Source of the DNA: Prevotellaceae bacterium UBA4332
GTDB taxonomy: Bacteria; Bacteroidota; Bacteroidia; Bacteroidales; Bacteroidaceae
NCBI GenBank assembly: GCA_002394365.1
Contig: DGTQ01000017.1
Location: forward strand, 329,080-393,079
Length of the DNA stretch: 64,000 nt
Reading direction: 5' to 3'
Shown here: positions 33,191 through 40,487 of the stretch, one piece after another
How the letters are laid out: each line of letters starts with the position of its first letter
Position numbering within the stretch: position 1 is the stretch's first letter
The notes under the pieces: model-generated
Database searches by the model: none
What the model saw: the letters and a program-made list of their open reading frames with translations, nothing else
What the model was told of the DNA's origin: nothing
Program-made: the position numbers and the translations under genes

Positions 33191-35887
33191 ATGAGTATAA
33201 GATTAAATAAAGCAATAAGCGAACTCAATATCGGCTTGCAAACTGCCGTCGATTTCCTTGAGAAGAAAGCTGAGCTCGGTGAGGTGAAGAACGACCTGAA
33301 CTTCAAACTTAACGATGCACAGTATGATGCCCTCGTGGTAGCTTTCAAGGGCGACAAGGAGGTACGCACGCAGGCTGAGAAGATATTCCAGCGCAAGGAA
33401 AAGCCTGCAAAGAAAGAGAAACAGGCATCTGCACCTGCGCCAGCACCAGAACAGGCTGTTACTCCTGGTGATGCGCTGATACAGAAGAAAAGCGAAGTTA
33501 AACCACTCGGCAAAATCAACCTCGACAAGAAGCCTGCTGCACCAGCGCCTGAAAAGAAGGCTGAAAAAGCACCAGAGGCTGTGGTAAAGGAAGAGCCTAA
33601 GCAGGAAAAGCAGGAGGTTGCTGCACCTGAAAAGAAGGCTGAGAACAAGCCTGAGATTTTCACCCTCAAGAGCGACAGGAAGAAGGTTGAGGGACCTACC
33701 GTACTTGGCACAGTGGACCTCTCTGCCATCAACCAGAGTACTCGTCCTAAGAAGAAAACAAAGGAAGAGAAGCGCAAGGAGCGCGAAGAAAAGAGTGCGG
33801 CTAAGAAGAAGAGAAACCGCATAGGCAAGGAGCGAGTTGACGTAAACGACACTGCCAACTTCCAGCAGGGTGGCAAGAATGGTAAGAACGCACGCACTAC
33901 AGCTGGCAAGGGCGACCCTAACCAGCAGGGTGGTGGTAAGAAGAAGAACAAGAAGAAGGGCAATCAGACACCTGAGGTAAGCGACGAAGACGTTGCACGC
34001 CAGGTAAAAGAGACGCTCGCACGTCTTACCAGCAAGACAACCCAAAACAAGAAGGGTGCTAAGTATCGTAAGGAGAAGCGTGATGCAGCGGCTCAGCAGC
34101 GTGAGGAAGACATGCTGATGGGCGAAATGGAGAGCAAGACGCTGAAACTCACAGAATACGTTACCGTGAGCGAACTTGCTACCATGATGGACGTACCTGT
34201 CACAAAGCTCATTGGCACACTGATGTCTGTAGGTATCATGGTAAGTATCAACCAGCGTCTTGACGCTGAAACCATCAACCTCGTTGCTGAGGAGTTCGGG
34301 TTTACAACAGAATACGTATCTGCAGAGGTGCAGGAAGCTATACAGGAAGCAGAGGATGACGAGAACGACCTCATAGCACGTGCTCCAATCGTAACGGTAA
34401 TGGGACACGTTGACCACGGTAAGACATCATTGCTCGACTATGTTCGCAACACCAATGTCATAGCAGGTGAGGCTGGTGGCATAACCCAGCATATTGGCGC
34501 ATACAACGTAAAACTTGCTGACGGCAGACGCATAACTTTCCTCGACACCCCAGGTCACGAGGCATTTACAGCTATGCGTGCACGTGGTACACAAGTAACA
34601 GATATAGCCATCATCATTATAGCAGCTGATGACTCTGTGATGCCTACCACCAAGGAGGCTATCGCACACGCCCAGGCTGCCAATGTGCCTATGGTATTTG
34701 CCATCAACAAGATTGACAAGCCAGGTGCCAACCCTGACAAGATACGTCAGGACCTTGCTGCCATGAACCTCCTTGTGGAGGAATGGGGTGGTAAGTATCA
34801 GTGCCAGGAGATAAGTGCCAAGAAAGGCATTGGCGTAGAGGAACTAATGGAAAAAGTTCTTCTCGAAGCCGAAATGCTCGACCTCAAGGCTAACCCTAAC
34901 CGTAATGCAACTGGCTCTGTTATCGAGTCTTCTCTTGACAAGGGCAGAGGCTACGTTTCAACAGTACTCGTAAGCAACGGTACGCTCAAGGTTGGCGACA
35001 TCATCATAGCAGGTACTGCATGGGGCAGAGTAAAGGCTATGTTTAACGAGCGTGGTGCTAACGTGGAGCAGGCACGCCCATCTGAGCCAGTAATTGTTCT
35101 GGGACTGAATGGTGCGCCACAGGCTGGTGACTCTTTCCATATCATGGAAACGGAGCAGGAAGCCAAGACAATAGCCAACAAGCGCATGCAGCTGCAGCGC
35201 GAACAGAGTCTCAGGACCACCAAGACACTCTCTCTGGAGGAGATAGCTCATCGCGTGGCATTGGGAGAGTTCCACGAACTCAACCTCGTAGTAAAGGGAG
35301 ACACACAGGGTTCTGTGGAGGCACTCTCCGACTCTTTCATAAAGATGTCAACAGAGAAGGTGCAGGTAAACGTAATCCTGCAAGGCGTAGGACAGATTTC
35401 GGAGAACGACGTAACCCTCGCCTCAACAGCACAGAATGGTATGATAGTAGGTTTCCAGGTACGTCCTTCAGCTGCGGCAAAGAAACTGGCAGAGCAGGAA
35501 GGTGTGGAAATCAACACATACTCCGTTATCTACGATGCCATGGACGACATCAAAGCTGCCATGGAAGGTATGCTTGACAAGGTTAAGAAGGAAATCTCTA
35601 CTGGTCAGGTTGAAGTCAAGGAAGTCTTCAAAATCTCCAAGGTGGGCAGCGTAGCAGGCTGTATGGTTACCGATGGTAAGGTACACGCCAAGGACAAGGC
35701 TCGTCTCATACGTGACGGCATAGTAATCTTCACTGGCGAAATCAATGCCCTGAAACGCTATAAGGATGACGTGAAGGAGGTTGCTACAGGCTTTGAATGT
35801 GGTATCTCTCTCGTAAACTTCAACGACATCGAGACTGGCGACATTATAGAGACATTCACCGAGATAGAGGTGGAACAGAAACTATAA
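33191..35887 (+). CDS. infB: Translation initiation factor IF-2
   Basis: GTPase that places initiator tRNA on the 30S subunit. Residues 1-50 form the small IF2 N-terminal domain. Residues about 70-310 are a Lys/Glu/Ala/Pro-rich low-complexity stretch with repeated KKAE and PAPE motifs. The G domain begins near residue 400: GHVDHGKTS (G1), DTPGHEA (G3), NKIDKPG (G4). Domains II-IV follow, ending near the stop with TGDIIETFTEIEVEQ. 898 residues, normal for Bacteroidota. Last gene of the operon, followed by a strong terminator. Confidence 0.97.
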   Translation: MSIRLNKAISELNIGLQTAVDFLEKKAELGEVKNDLNFKLNDAQYDALVVAFKGDKEVRTQAEKIFQRKEKPAKKEKQASAPAPAPEQAVTPGDALIQKKSEVKPLGKINLDKKPAAPAPEKKAEKAPEAVVKEEPKQEKQEVAAPEKKAENKPEIFTLKSDRKKVEGPTVLGTVDLSAINQSTRPKKKTKEEKRKEREEKSAAKKKRNRIGKERVDVNDTANFQQGGKNGKNARTTAGKGDPNQQGGGKKKNKKKGNQTPEVSDEDVARQVKETLARLTSKTTQNKKGAKYRKEKRDAAAQQREEDMLMGEMESKTLKLTEYVTVSELATMMDVPVTKLIGTLMSVGIMVSINQRLDAETINLVAEEFGFTTEYVSAEVQEAIQEAEDDENDLIARAPIVTVMGHVDHGKTSLLDYVRNTNVIAGEAGGITQHIGAYNVKLADGRRITFLDTPGHEAFTAMRARGTQVTDIAIIIIAADDSVMPTTKEAIAHAQAANVPMVFAINKIDKPGANPDKIRQDLAAMNLLVEEWGGKYQCQEISAKKGIGVEELMEKVLLEAEMLDLKANPNRNATGSVIESSLDKGRGYVSTVLVSNGTLKVGDIIIAGTAWGRVKAMFNERGANVEQARPSEPVIVLGLNGAPQAGDSFHIMETEQEAKTIANKRMQLQREQSLRTTKTLSLEEIAHRVALGEFHELNLVVKGDTQGSVEALSDSFIKMSTEKVQVNVILQGVGQISENDVTLASTAQNGMIVGFQVRPSAAAKKLAEQEGVEINTYSVIYDAMDDIKAAMEGMLDKVKKEISTGQVEVKEVFKISKVGSVAGCMVTDGKVHAKDKARLIRDGIVIFTGEINALKRYKDDVKEVATGFECGISLVNFNDIETGDIIETFTEIEVEQKL

Positions 35888-35913
35888 AAGCACCACATAT
35901 AAACACATAAAGC

Positions 35914-35950
35914 AAAAGAGCAGCATCATTCTGATGTTGCTCTTTTACTT
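35914..35950. terminator. Bidirectional terminator between infB and hsp20
   Basis: AAAAGAGCA (35914-35922) pairs with TGCTCTTTT (35938-35946), continuing past one mismatch with CATCA/TGATG around a TTC loop. The A-run and T-run make it usable from both strands, and the two flanking genes converge. Confidence 0.85.
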
Positions 35951-35960
35951 TATCTTCTTC

Positions 35961-35987
35961 GCTTCGCTCAGGCGAGCATAGCTCGGA
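35961..35987. repeat. GCTCAGGCGAGCATAGCTCGGA element
   Basis: 22 bp (35966-35987) are identical to 56228-56249; a diverged copy is at 28920-28957. It contains the hairpin CGAGC-ATA-GCTCG. Confidence 0.8.
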
Positions 35988-35995
35988 ATCTGCTT

Positions 35996-36418
35996 TTACT
36001 TTATCTCAATAGACTTGGTAACCTTCTCCTTTGGAGCCGTCTTAGGCATGGTGATGGTCAGTATGCCATCCTCTACCTTTGCTGAGATGCCGTTCCTCTC
36101 CACATCGTCAGGCAGTGCATAGCTCTGCTCGTAGTTAGAGTAAGAGAACTCACGGCGCAGATAGTGATGCTTCTTGTCTTCCTCCTTGTGCTCCATCTTG
36201 TTCTCGATGGCTATGGTAAGGTTGCCCTCGTCATTGATACCTACTCGGCAATACTCCTTCTTGATACCAGGAGCTGCAAGCTCCATAATATAAGCCTTGT
36301 CGCTCTCCTTTACGTTGACTGCTGGTGCAGTGCCGTTGGCATGTGGTGCAAAATCAGACTTCATAAAATCATCAAACACTGTTGGAAACCAATTACTTCT
36401 AAACATTACTGGTAACAT
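35996..36418 (-). CDS. Hsp20-family small heat-shock protein
   Basis: ATP-independent holdase chaperone. The 140-residue protein has the alpha-crystallin domain (about residues 35-130) with NVKESDKAYIMELAAPGIKKE, the R-R-E-F-S-Y motif and the conserved A-x-x-x-n-G-I-L-T-I-T-M-P strand near the end, then a short I-E-I-K tail with the I-x-I motif. The start is marked by a perfect AAGGAGG at ideal spacing, rare in this phylum. It is transcribed alone, converging on infB. No TAnnTTTG box is visible upstream; a heat-specific promoter may be used. Confidence 0.94.
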   Translation of the reverse strand: MLPVMFRSNWFPTVFDDFMKSDFAPHANGTAPAVNVKESDKAYIMELAAPGIKKEYCRVGINDEGNLTIAIENKMEHKEEDKKHHYLRREFSYSNYEQSYALPDDVERNGISAKVEDGILTITMPKTAPKEKVTKSIEIK

Positions 36419-36426
36419 AATTTTGT

Positions 36427-36433
36427 CCTCCTT
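36427..36433 (-). promoter_or_regulatory. Perfect Shine-Dalgarno sequence for hsp20
   Basis: AAGGAGG on the minus strand lies 8 bases before the hsp20 ATG. Nearly all other genes in the window lack any such site. Confidence 0.8.
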
Positions 36434-36585
36434 GTTTTTTATTGTTTGTTATTAATTTGTAAGTTTGGTTTATCATGGAGTTTATCGCTCCGTTTTCACC
36501 ACCCCATAAATCAACAACCGTGCCCAATAACGTTTTGTGTCATTCTGTCTTTTGTTTGATGTCAATTTGTCACACCACGACGGCC

Positions 36586-38268
36586 TTACACACCGAAACG
36601 AGCCTGAACAACATTAACTACATAGTCACCAAGTTTCTCACACTCGTTTATCATGTCATTAAACATGGTGCCCATTGCATAGTCATATTCATGCTCGTCA
36701 ACAGCATTTATATTTTCGGCTTTCTGCTTGTTACGCAGTTGGTTTATTTCCTCTTCTATATGGTAACTTACGCCAATATCATGCTGCGTGCTGTGCCCTG
36801 TCATAACAACATTCATCTGAGTGAGCGAAGCATTGGCAAGGTCCATCATCTCGTTGAGCTTGTCATTAAGCTTATCATTGAACTTCATGCCAACCTCGTT
36901 GCGACGTTTAAGGGTGCGAGCAAGATTGAAGCAAGCATCACCGATGCTCTCAAGCTCGCTTATCTCTCGCAGCATTTGTCGCACTTTCGTTTTAGTAATA
37001 TCACTAAGGTGGTCATTGCTTACGCCCTCAAGATAACGTGCAATCTCTATCTCCATCTTATCCGTTATCTCCTCCTTATGCTTTACCTTCTCAAATATTT
37101 GCGTAAACTTCTTGTTGTCATACTCGTTGAGCATCGTTCTCACTGTCCCGAACATCTCTTGAACATACTGGGCAAAGCGAGCCGTCTCCATCTGTGCCTG
37201 AAGCACGGAGATTTCTGGCGTCTGCACAAGATTACTCTGTATGTATTGCAGACGGAACTCCTCATCCTCACCATTCTTTCTTTCTGGCAGCAGACGGCAC
37301 ACTACTTTCTCCATCTGAGGTATGAAACCTATGAGGATAGCCGTATTGGTGACATTAAAACAGGTATGAAACATGGAAAGCACTATCGGCAACAGGGCTC
37401 TCTGCCCACCAGTTGCAGGGTCATAGCCCACCAGCCAACATACCGTATCCACAAAGGGATAGAACACGCACAGCACCCACATGACTCCAAAGACATTAAA
37501 CAGCAAATGGGCAAGAGCAGCACGACGCGCCTGAACATTTGCGCCAAGCGCGGCAAGGTTTGCCGTAGCAGTAGTACCGATATTCTCACCCATCACGAGT
37601 GCTATGCCTAAATATATCGGAAGCACGCCAGTAGAACACAGCAATATGGTGATAGCCATAACGGCTGCTGATGATTGCACTATACAGGTGATTATCGTAC
37701 CTATTGCAAGGAAGGCAAGGATAGTAAGGTAACTGCCTGTATCAAACGAGCTAAAGAAATTCACCACAGAGGCATTATGTTCAAGGTCCATCTCCTTGCC
37801 TGTCGTACTCAGCATTACGAGAGAAAGAAACATAAAGGCTATGCCATAGAGGAAATCACCCACAATACGATGACGGCTGGTGTATATTAAAACTATACCC
37901 ACGAAGAACGCTGGATATACCACAGTCGAAAGGTCCACATTGTAACCAAGAGACATTATCCATGCCGTAAGCGTAGTACCTATGTTTGCACCCATGATGA
38001 CCGAAATGGCCTGAGCAAGAGTAAGCAAGCCTGCAGAAACAAACGAAACCGTCATGACGGTAGTAGCTGATGACGACTGCACCGCACAGGTGACAAAAGC
38101 ACCAGTAAGCATACCTGTAAAACGATTGGTAGTGATACGAGCCAGAATATGACGCAACTGCGGACCAGCCATTTTCTGCAACGCATCACTCATGACCTTC
38201 ATACCATAAATAAGCAAGCCCAGCGAACCAAGCAGCTTAAAGGTAATCATGAGATAATCTTTTTCCAT
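36586..38268 (-). CDS. Na/Pi cotransporter family protein with PhoU-like tail
   Basis: Membrane transporter of the NptA/PNaS type, importing phosphate with sodium or acting in phosphate efflux. Two inverted repeats carry the QSSSATT (near residue 64) and QSSAAVMA (near residue 198) signatures in eight or more membrane helices over residues 1-350. The rest is a cytoplasmic PhoU-like helical domain (MEIARYLEGVSNDHLSD, LESIGDACFNLARTL). The 560 residues match the family. It has its own strong promoter. Confidence 0.92.
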   Translation of the reverse strand: MEKDYLMITFKLLGSLGLLIYGMKVMSDALQKMAGPQLRHILARITTNRFTGMLTGAFVTCAVQSSSATTVMTVSFVSAGLLTLAQAISVIMGANIGTTLTAWIMSLGYNVDLSTVVYPAFFVGIVLIYTSRHRIVGDFLYGIAFMFLSLVMLSTTGKEMDLEHNASVVNFFSSFDTGSYLTILAFLAIGTIITCIVQSSAAVMAITILLCSTGVLPIYLGIALVMGENIGTTATANLAALGANVQARRAALAHLLFNVFGVMWVLCVFYPFVDTVCWLVGYDPATGGQRALLPIVLSMFHTCFNVTNTAILIGFIPQMEKVVCRLLPERKNGEDEEFRLQYIQSNLVQTPEISVLQAQMETARFAQYVQEMFGTVRTMLNEYDNKKFTQIFEKVKHKEEITDKMEIEIARYLEGVSNDHLSDITKTKVRQMLREISELESIGDACFNLARTLKRRNEVGMKFNDKLNDKLNEMMDLANASLTQMNVVMTGHSTQHDIGVSYHIEEEINQLRNKQKAENINAVDEHEYDYAMGTMFNDMINECEKLGDYVVNVVQARFGV

Positions 38269-38330
38269 AAAGAAGTTGTTGCTGTAATGTCAGAATTTTG
38301 TAATTATATTAGTTTTATCCTATTCTCCTG

Positions 38331-38361
38331 CAAAGTTAAAACATTTCACACTTACTACAAA
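38331..38361 (-). promoter_or_regulatory. Consensus promoter for the Na/Pi transporter
   Basis: On the minus strand, TTTG (38361-38358), a 19-base spacer and TAACTTTG (38338-38331): exact match to the Bacteroidota housekeeping consensus. Confidence 0.8.
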
Positions 38362-38399
38362 AAATAATGAGTAAAAAAAATAAAACGCACGTCCATTTT

Positions 38400-38444
38400 G
38401 TTTACTTTGTTGACAATGTTGACAAAGTTGATAATGTTAATTTT
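38400..38444. repeat. Period-9 GTTGACAAN array
   Basis: Five 9-mers: GTTTACTTT, GTTGACAAT, GTTGACAAA, GTTGATAAT, GTTAATTTT. AATGTTAATTTTGAC at 38433-38447 is repeated exactly at 38653-38667. A similar motif on the other strand is at 48313-48345. No credible gene exists in 38269-38766. Confidence 0.75.
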
Positions 38445-38555
38445 GACCTGCACAAAAGAATAAAAATGTGCAAGAAAAACGTGAAACCAAAGATTTTACC
38501 ACTTTCTTTACACGCTGAAAATCAACGCGTTAGCCACAAGGCGGCGATATGGTTT

Positions 38556-38640
38556 GCAGAAGCAGTACTTCTGCGTTCAGAAGCACGAGAAGGAGGACAT
38601 AGAAGCAGTGGAAGGGCACGCAGAAGTACTGCTTCTGCAA
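38556..38640. repeat. 21-bp palindromic array, second copy
   Basis: Four diverged units of the AGAAGNANTNCTTCT family, the first and last being near-perfect palindromes (GCAGAAGCAGTACTTCTGC; GCAGAAGTACTGCTTCTGC). Confidence 0.75.
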
Positions 38641-38766
38641 GCGCCTCTTCCAAATGTTAATTTTGACATATTCTTGCACTTTTTAAGTCAAGGTGCCGCA
38701 GAACAAGAATAGTCAAATGGCGAACAGCAACAACGACGGCTATAACGTCCATCAGCCCTCTCTGTT

Positions 38767-39096
38767 TTAGATAACAACAGCTGTTCCACTGGTGGCAACC
38801 ATCAGCATCGAATTTCCTTTGCCAATGGTTTCATAGTCTATATCTATGCCCACGATGGCATTAGCTCCCATTTCCTGAGCACGCTCCATCATTTCCTGCA
38901 TAGAGGTATCCTTCGCCTCACGGAGCACTTTCTCGTAACTGCCTGAGCGACCTCCTATAACGTCACGTATTCCAGCAAAGAAATCCTTGACGAAGTTGGC
39001 ACCAATAATTGTTTCACCTGTCACCACACCCTTATATTCGCGGATGGCGTGACCTTCAATCTGTGGGGTTGTTGAAAGAATCATAACAGTATTCAT
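38767..39096 (-). CDS. YbjQ-family (DUF74) protein
   Basis: A 109-residue cytoplasmic protein of the YbjQ/heavy-metal-binding-like family, which forms pentameric rings; its function is not established. Signatures are the N-terminal IREYKGVVTGETIIGANFVKD, the SYEKVLREAKDTSMQEMMERA helix and the core GANAIVGIDIDYE. Its ATG follows the stop codon of the MFS remnant with no gap, so it probably relied on the transporter's promoter, which still lies upstream. Confidence 0.9.
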   Translation of the reverse strand: MNTVMILSTTPQIEGHAIREYKGVVTGETIIGANFVKDFFAGIRDVIGGRSGSYEKVLREAKDTSMQEMMERAQEMGANAIVGIDIDYETIGKGNSMLMVATSGTAVVI

Positions 39097-39335
39097 TTAA
39101 AAGTTTTTATGTAGTTTCTCATATGCCGATAGAAAAAGCGTTGCTGACGCAAAACAGCCTCCGACGATGCAGACTCCAGTCCATCCTGCCACACTCCATC
39201 CCAAGCCAGAGCAGAACGTGCCGAGACTACCACCAATGAAGAAGGTGGTCATGAAGATGGTGTTTACACGATTGGTGGCATCAGGCAACTGTTGCAGGCT
39301 GGCACTCTGGTTGCAGACGTACCATTTTCATCCAT
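39097..39335 (-). pseudogene. Remnant of an MFS transporter gene
   Basis: The last 76 codons of a major-facilitator-type transporter remain. The frame open from 39327 reads CNQSASLQQLPDATNRVNT and then FMTTFFIGGSLGTF, which is the usual helix 10-12 region of DHA-type transporters. Just upstream an in-frame stop (39330-39328) and a frame-shifted ATG (39335, MDENGTSAT) suggest an internal deletion joining the gene's first few codons to its 3' end. A transporter of this class normally has about 390 residues. The upstream promoter is intact. Confidence 0.75.
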
Positions 39336-39356
39336 AATTATTATTAAACATCATTG

Positions 39357-39364
39357 CAAAGGTA
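39357..39364 (-). promoter_or_regulatory. -7 element driving the MFS remnant and ybjQ
   Basis: Minus-strand TACCTTTG, 22 bases before the residual ATG. After the deletion it would serve the YbjQ gene. Confidence 0.55.
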
Positions 39365-39397
39365 AGTATTTTTCTTGAACATTCAAAATCTTTTCAT

Positions 39398-39405
39398 TAC
39401 CTTTG
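39398..39405 (+). promoter_or_regulatory. -7 element for the PPC-domain gene
   Basis: TACCTTTG about 95 bases before the ATG at 39501. Divergent from the ybjQ promoter 34 bases away. Confidence 0.55.
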
Positions 39406-39500
39406 CAGAGAATTTTTATTTATGCCATGCTACAACTGAAGTCACCAAAGCAGGTGACAAAAAAGATAACAGGACAAAGTTTCATCAAAACTTTTATAAA

Positions 39501-39938
39501 ATGGACTACAGGAAGATAGGTGATACATACTATATCAGGATGGATAGAGGCGATGAAGTGATAGCTAATATCCTCGAAGTCTGCCGTAAAGAATCTATTC
39601 CTTCCGCTGTGTTCTCTGGTATAGGAGGCTGTAAAAGTGCCGAGTTGCAGGTATTCATACCAGAGACAGGCGAGTTTGAGACTGAGCAGTTAGAAGGAAT
39701 GTTGGAACTGGTGTCTATAAATGGCAATGTGGTATCAGGAGAGGATGGCAGGCTCTACCACCACACTCATGCTCTGTTCTCATATAAACAGGATGGACAG
39801 CATGGTATGGCTGGTGGTCATCTGAAATCTACCACCATTCTCTATACTGCAGAAATAGAGTTGCGTCCTACTGTTGGTGGCTCTATTGGCAGAAAGTTTG
39901 ACCCTGAGACAGGTACAGGTTTTTGGGAATTTAAGTAA
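39501..39938 (+). CDS. PPC/DUF296-domain protein
   Basis: A 145-residue protein consisting of one PPC (plant and prokaryote conserved, DUF296) domain. This fold forms trimers and is found alone in bacteria, where its role is uncertain. Visible signatures: YYIRMDRGDEVIANILEVCRKE, FSGIGGCKSAELQVF, the histidine-rich HHTHALFS and GGHLKS, and the ending GSIGRKFDPETGTGFWEF. The histidines could bind metal. I use the ATG at 39501; the frame extends upstream to 39375 but that part overlaps the promoter. A terminator follows at 40041. Confidence 0.87.
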   Translation: MDYRKIGDTYYIRMDRGDEVIANILEVCRKESIPSAVFSGIGGCKSAELQVFIPETGEFETEQLEGMLELVSINGNVVSGEDGRLYHHTHALFSYKQDGQHGMAGGHLKSTTILYTAEIELRPTVGGSIGRKFDPETGTGFWEFK

Positions 39939-40040
39939 ATACAACTTATTTATATGTACTTACATTTCCTTTTCTTTCGCAATATGCAAAAAACATCGAT
40001 TTAGGTTGCCAAATCGTTCGCATTTAGTTCGCAAATAAAA

Positions 40041-40079
40041 GAAAAAGCACTTGCGATTTCTCGTAAGTGCTTGATTTTT
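40041..40079. terminator. Terminator after the PPC gene and the partial tRNA copy
   Basis: AAGCACTTGCG (40045-40055) pairs with CGTAAGTGCTT (40062-40072), one mismatch, 6-base loop. T-runs lie on both sides, so it works in both directions. Confidence 0.8.
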
Positions 40080-40102
40080 CTGTGCGCTCCCTCTTGGGCT
40101 TG
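40079..40102 (-). repeat. Partial duplicate of the tRNA-Asn 3' end
   Basis: 24 bp identical to 40223-40246, covering the last 18 bases of tRNA-Asn plus 6 bases beyond, 144 bp away in the same orientation. It could be a truncated second tRNA gene or an attachment-site remnant. Confidence 0.85.
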
Positions 40103-40152
40103 TAATCGGACGCATCGAAAGATGCTACGCTTTCACAAAGCGAAGCGACTGA
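40101..40152. repeat. TGTAATCGGACGCA hairpin element
   Basis: Begins TGTAATCGGACGCA, then hairpin GCATC-GAAA-GATGC and CTACGCTT...AAGCGACTGAA. A second copy at 56289-56346 has the hairpin GCACC-GCA-GGTGC. Confidence 0.75.
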
Positions 40153-40193
40153 AAGAGCCAAGGACGGGGGGACTTGGGGCTGCCCAAAAGAGC

Positions 40194-40226
40194 ACAAAAA
40201 AAGACACCCACCAAAGCGGATGTCTG
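40194..40226 (-). terminator. Terminator of tRNA-Asn
   Basis: On the minus strand AGACATCC pairs with GGGTGTCT (one G-U), 8-base loop, followed by seven T. It starts three bases after the tRNA. Confidence 0.85.
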
Positions 40227-40228
40227 TG

Positions 40229-40302
40229 CGCTCCCTCTTGGGCTTGAACCAAGGACCCCCTGATTAACAGTCAGATGCTCTAACCAACTGAGCTAAGGAA
40301 GC
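40229..40302 (-). tRNA. tRNA-Asn (GTT)
   Basis: 74-base cloverleaf. The acceptor stem GCTTCCT/AGGGAGC has one T-G pair, the discriminator is G, and the D-arm starts TAGCTCAG. The anticodon loop CTGTTAA has anticodon GTT, and the T-arm is CTTGG-TTCAAGC-CCAAG. CCA is not encoded. It has its own promoter and terminator. Confidence 0.97.
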
Positions 40303-40332
40303 AAAATGCTATCTTGTTTTGAAAAGCGAGTG

Positions 40333-40364
40333 CAAAGGTACAATGTTTTTCTTAATCTTCCAAA
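40333..40364 (-). promoter_or_regulatory. Promoter for tRNA-Asn
   Basis: Minus strand TTTG (40364-40361), 20-base spacer, TACCTTTG (40340-40333), about 30 bases before the tRNA 5' end. Confidence 0.75.
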
Positions 40365-40432
40365 CTTTTTTTGAAAAAAAATAGCATATTGTTGAAAAAA
40401 GTATGAAATTATGATAAAAGAAAGTCTCTCCA

Positions 40433-40464
40433 TGTGGCAATTAAGAATAAAAGTTGTAACTTTG
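40433..40464 (+). promoter_or_regulatory. Promoter for the S41 protease gene
   Basis: TAACTTTG at 40457-40464, with TGTG at 40433-40436 as a weak -33 element; 23 bases before the ATG. Confidence 0.6.
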
Positions 40465-40487
40465 TGCTATTACATTAAGCATAGAGT

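Noticed and set aside
33100..34417. Long minus-strand frames opposite infB
   Set aside because: Low-complexity antisense of the Lys/Glu/Ala-rich IF-2 N-terminal region.
38367..38660. 97-residue reading frame on the plus strand
   Set aside because: It spans the period-9 repeat and a 21-bp array and overlaps the transporter promoter; composition follows the repeats.
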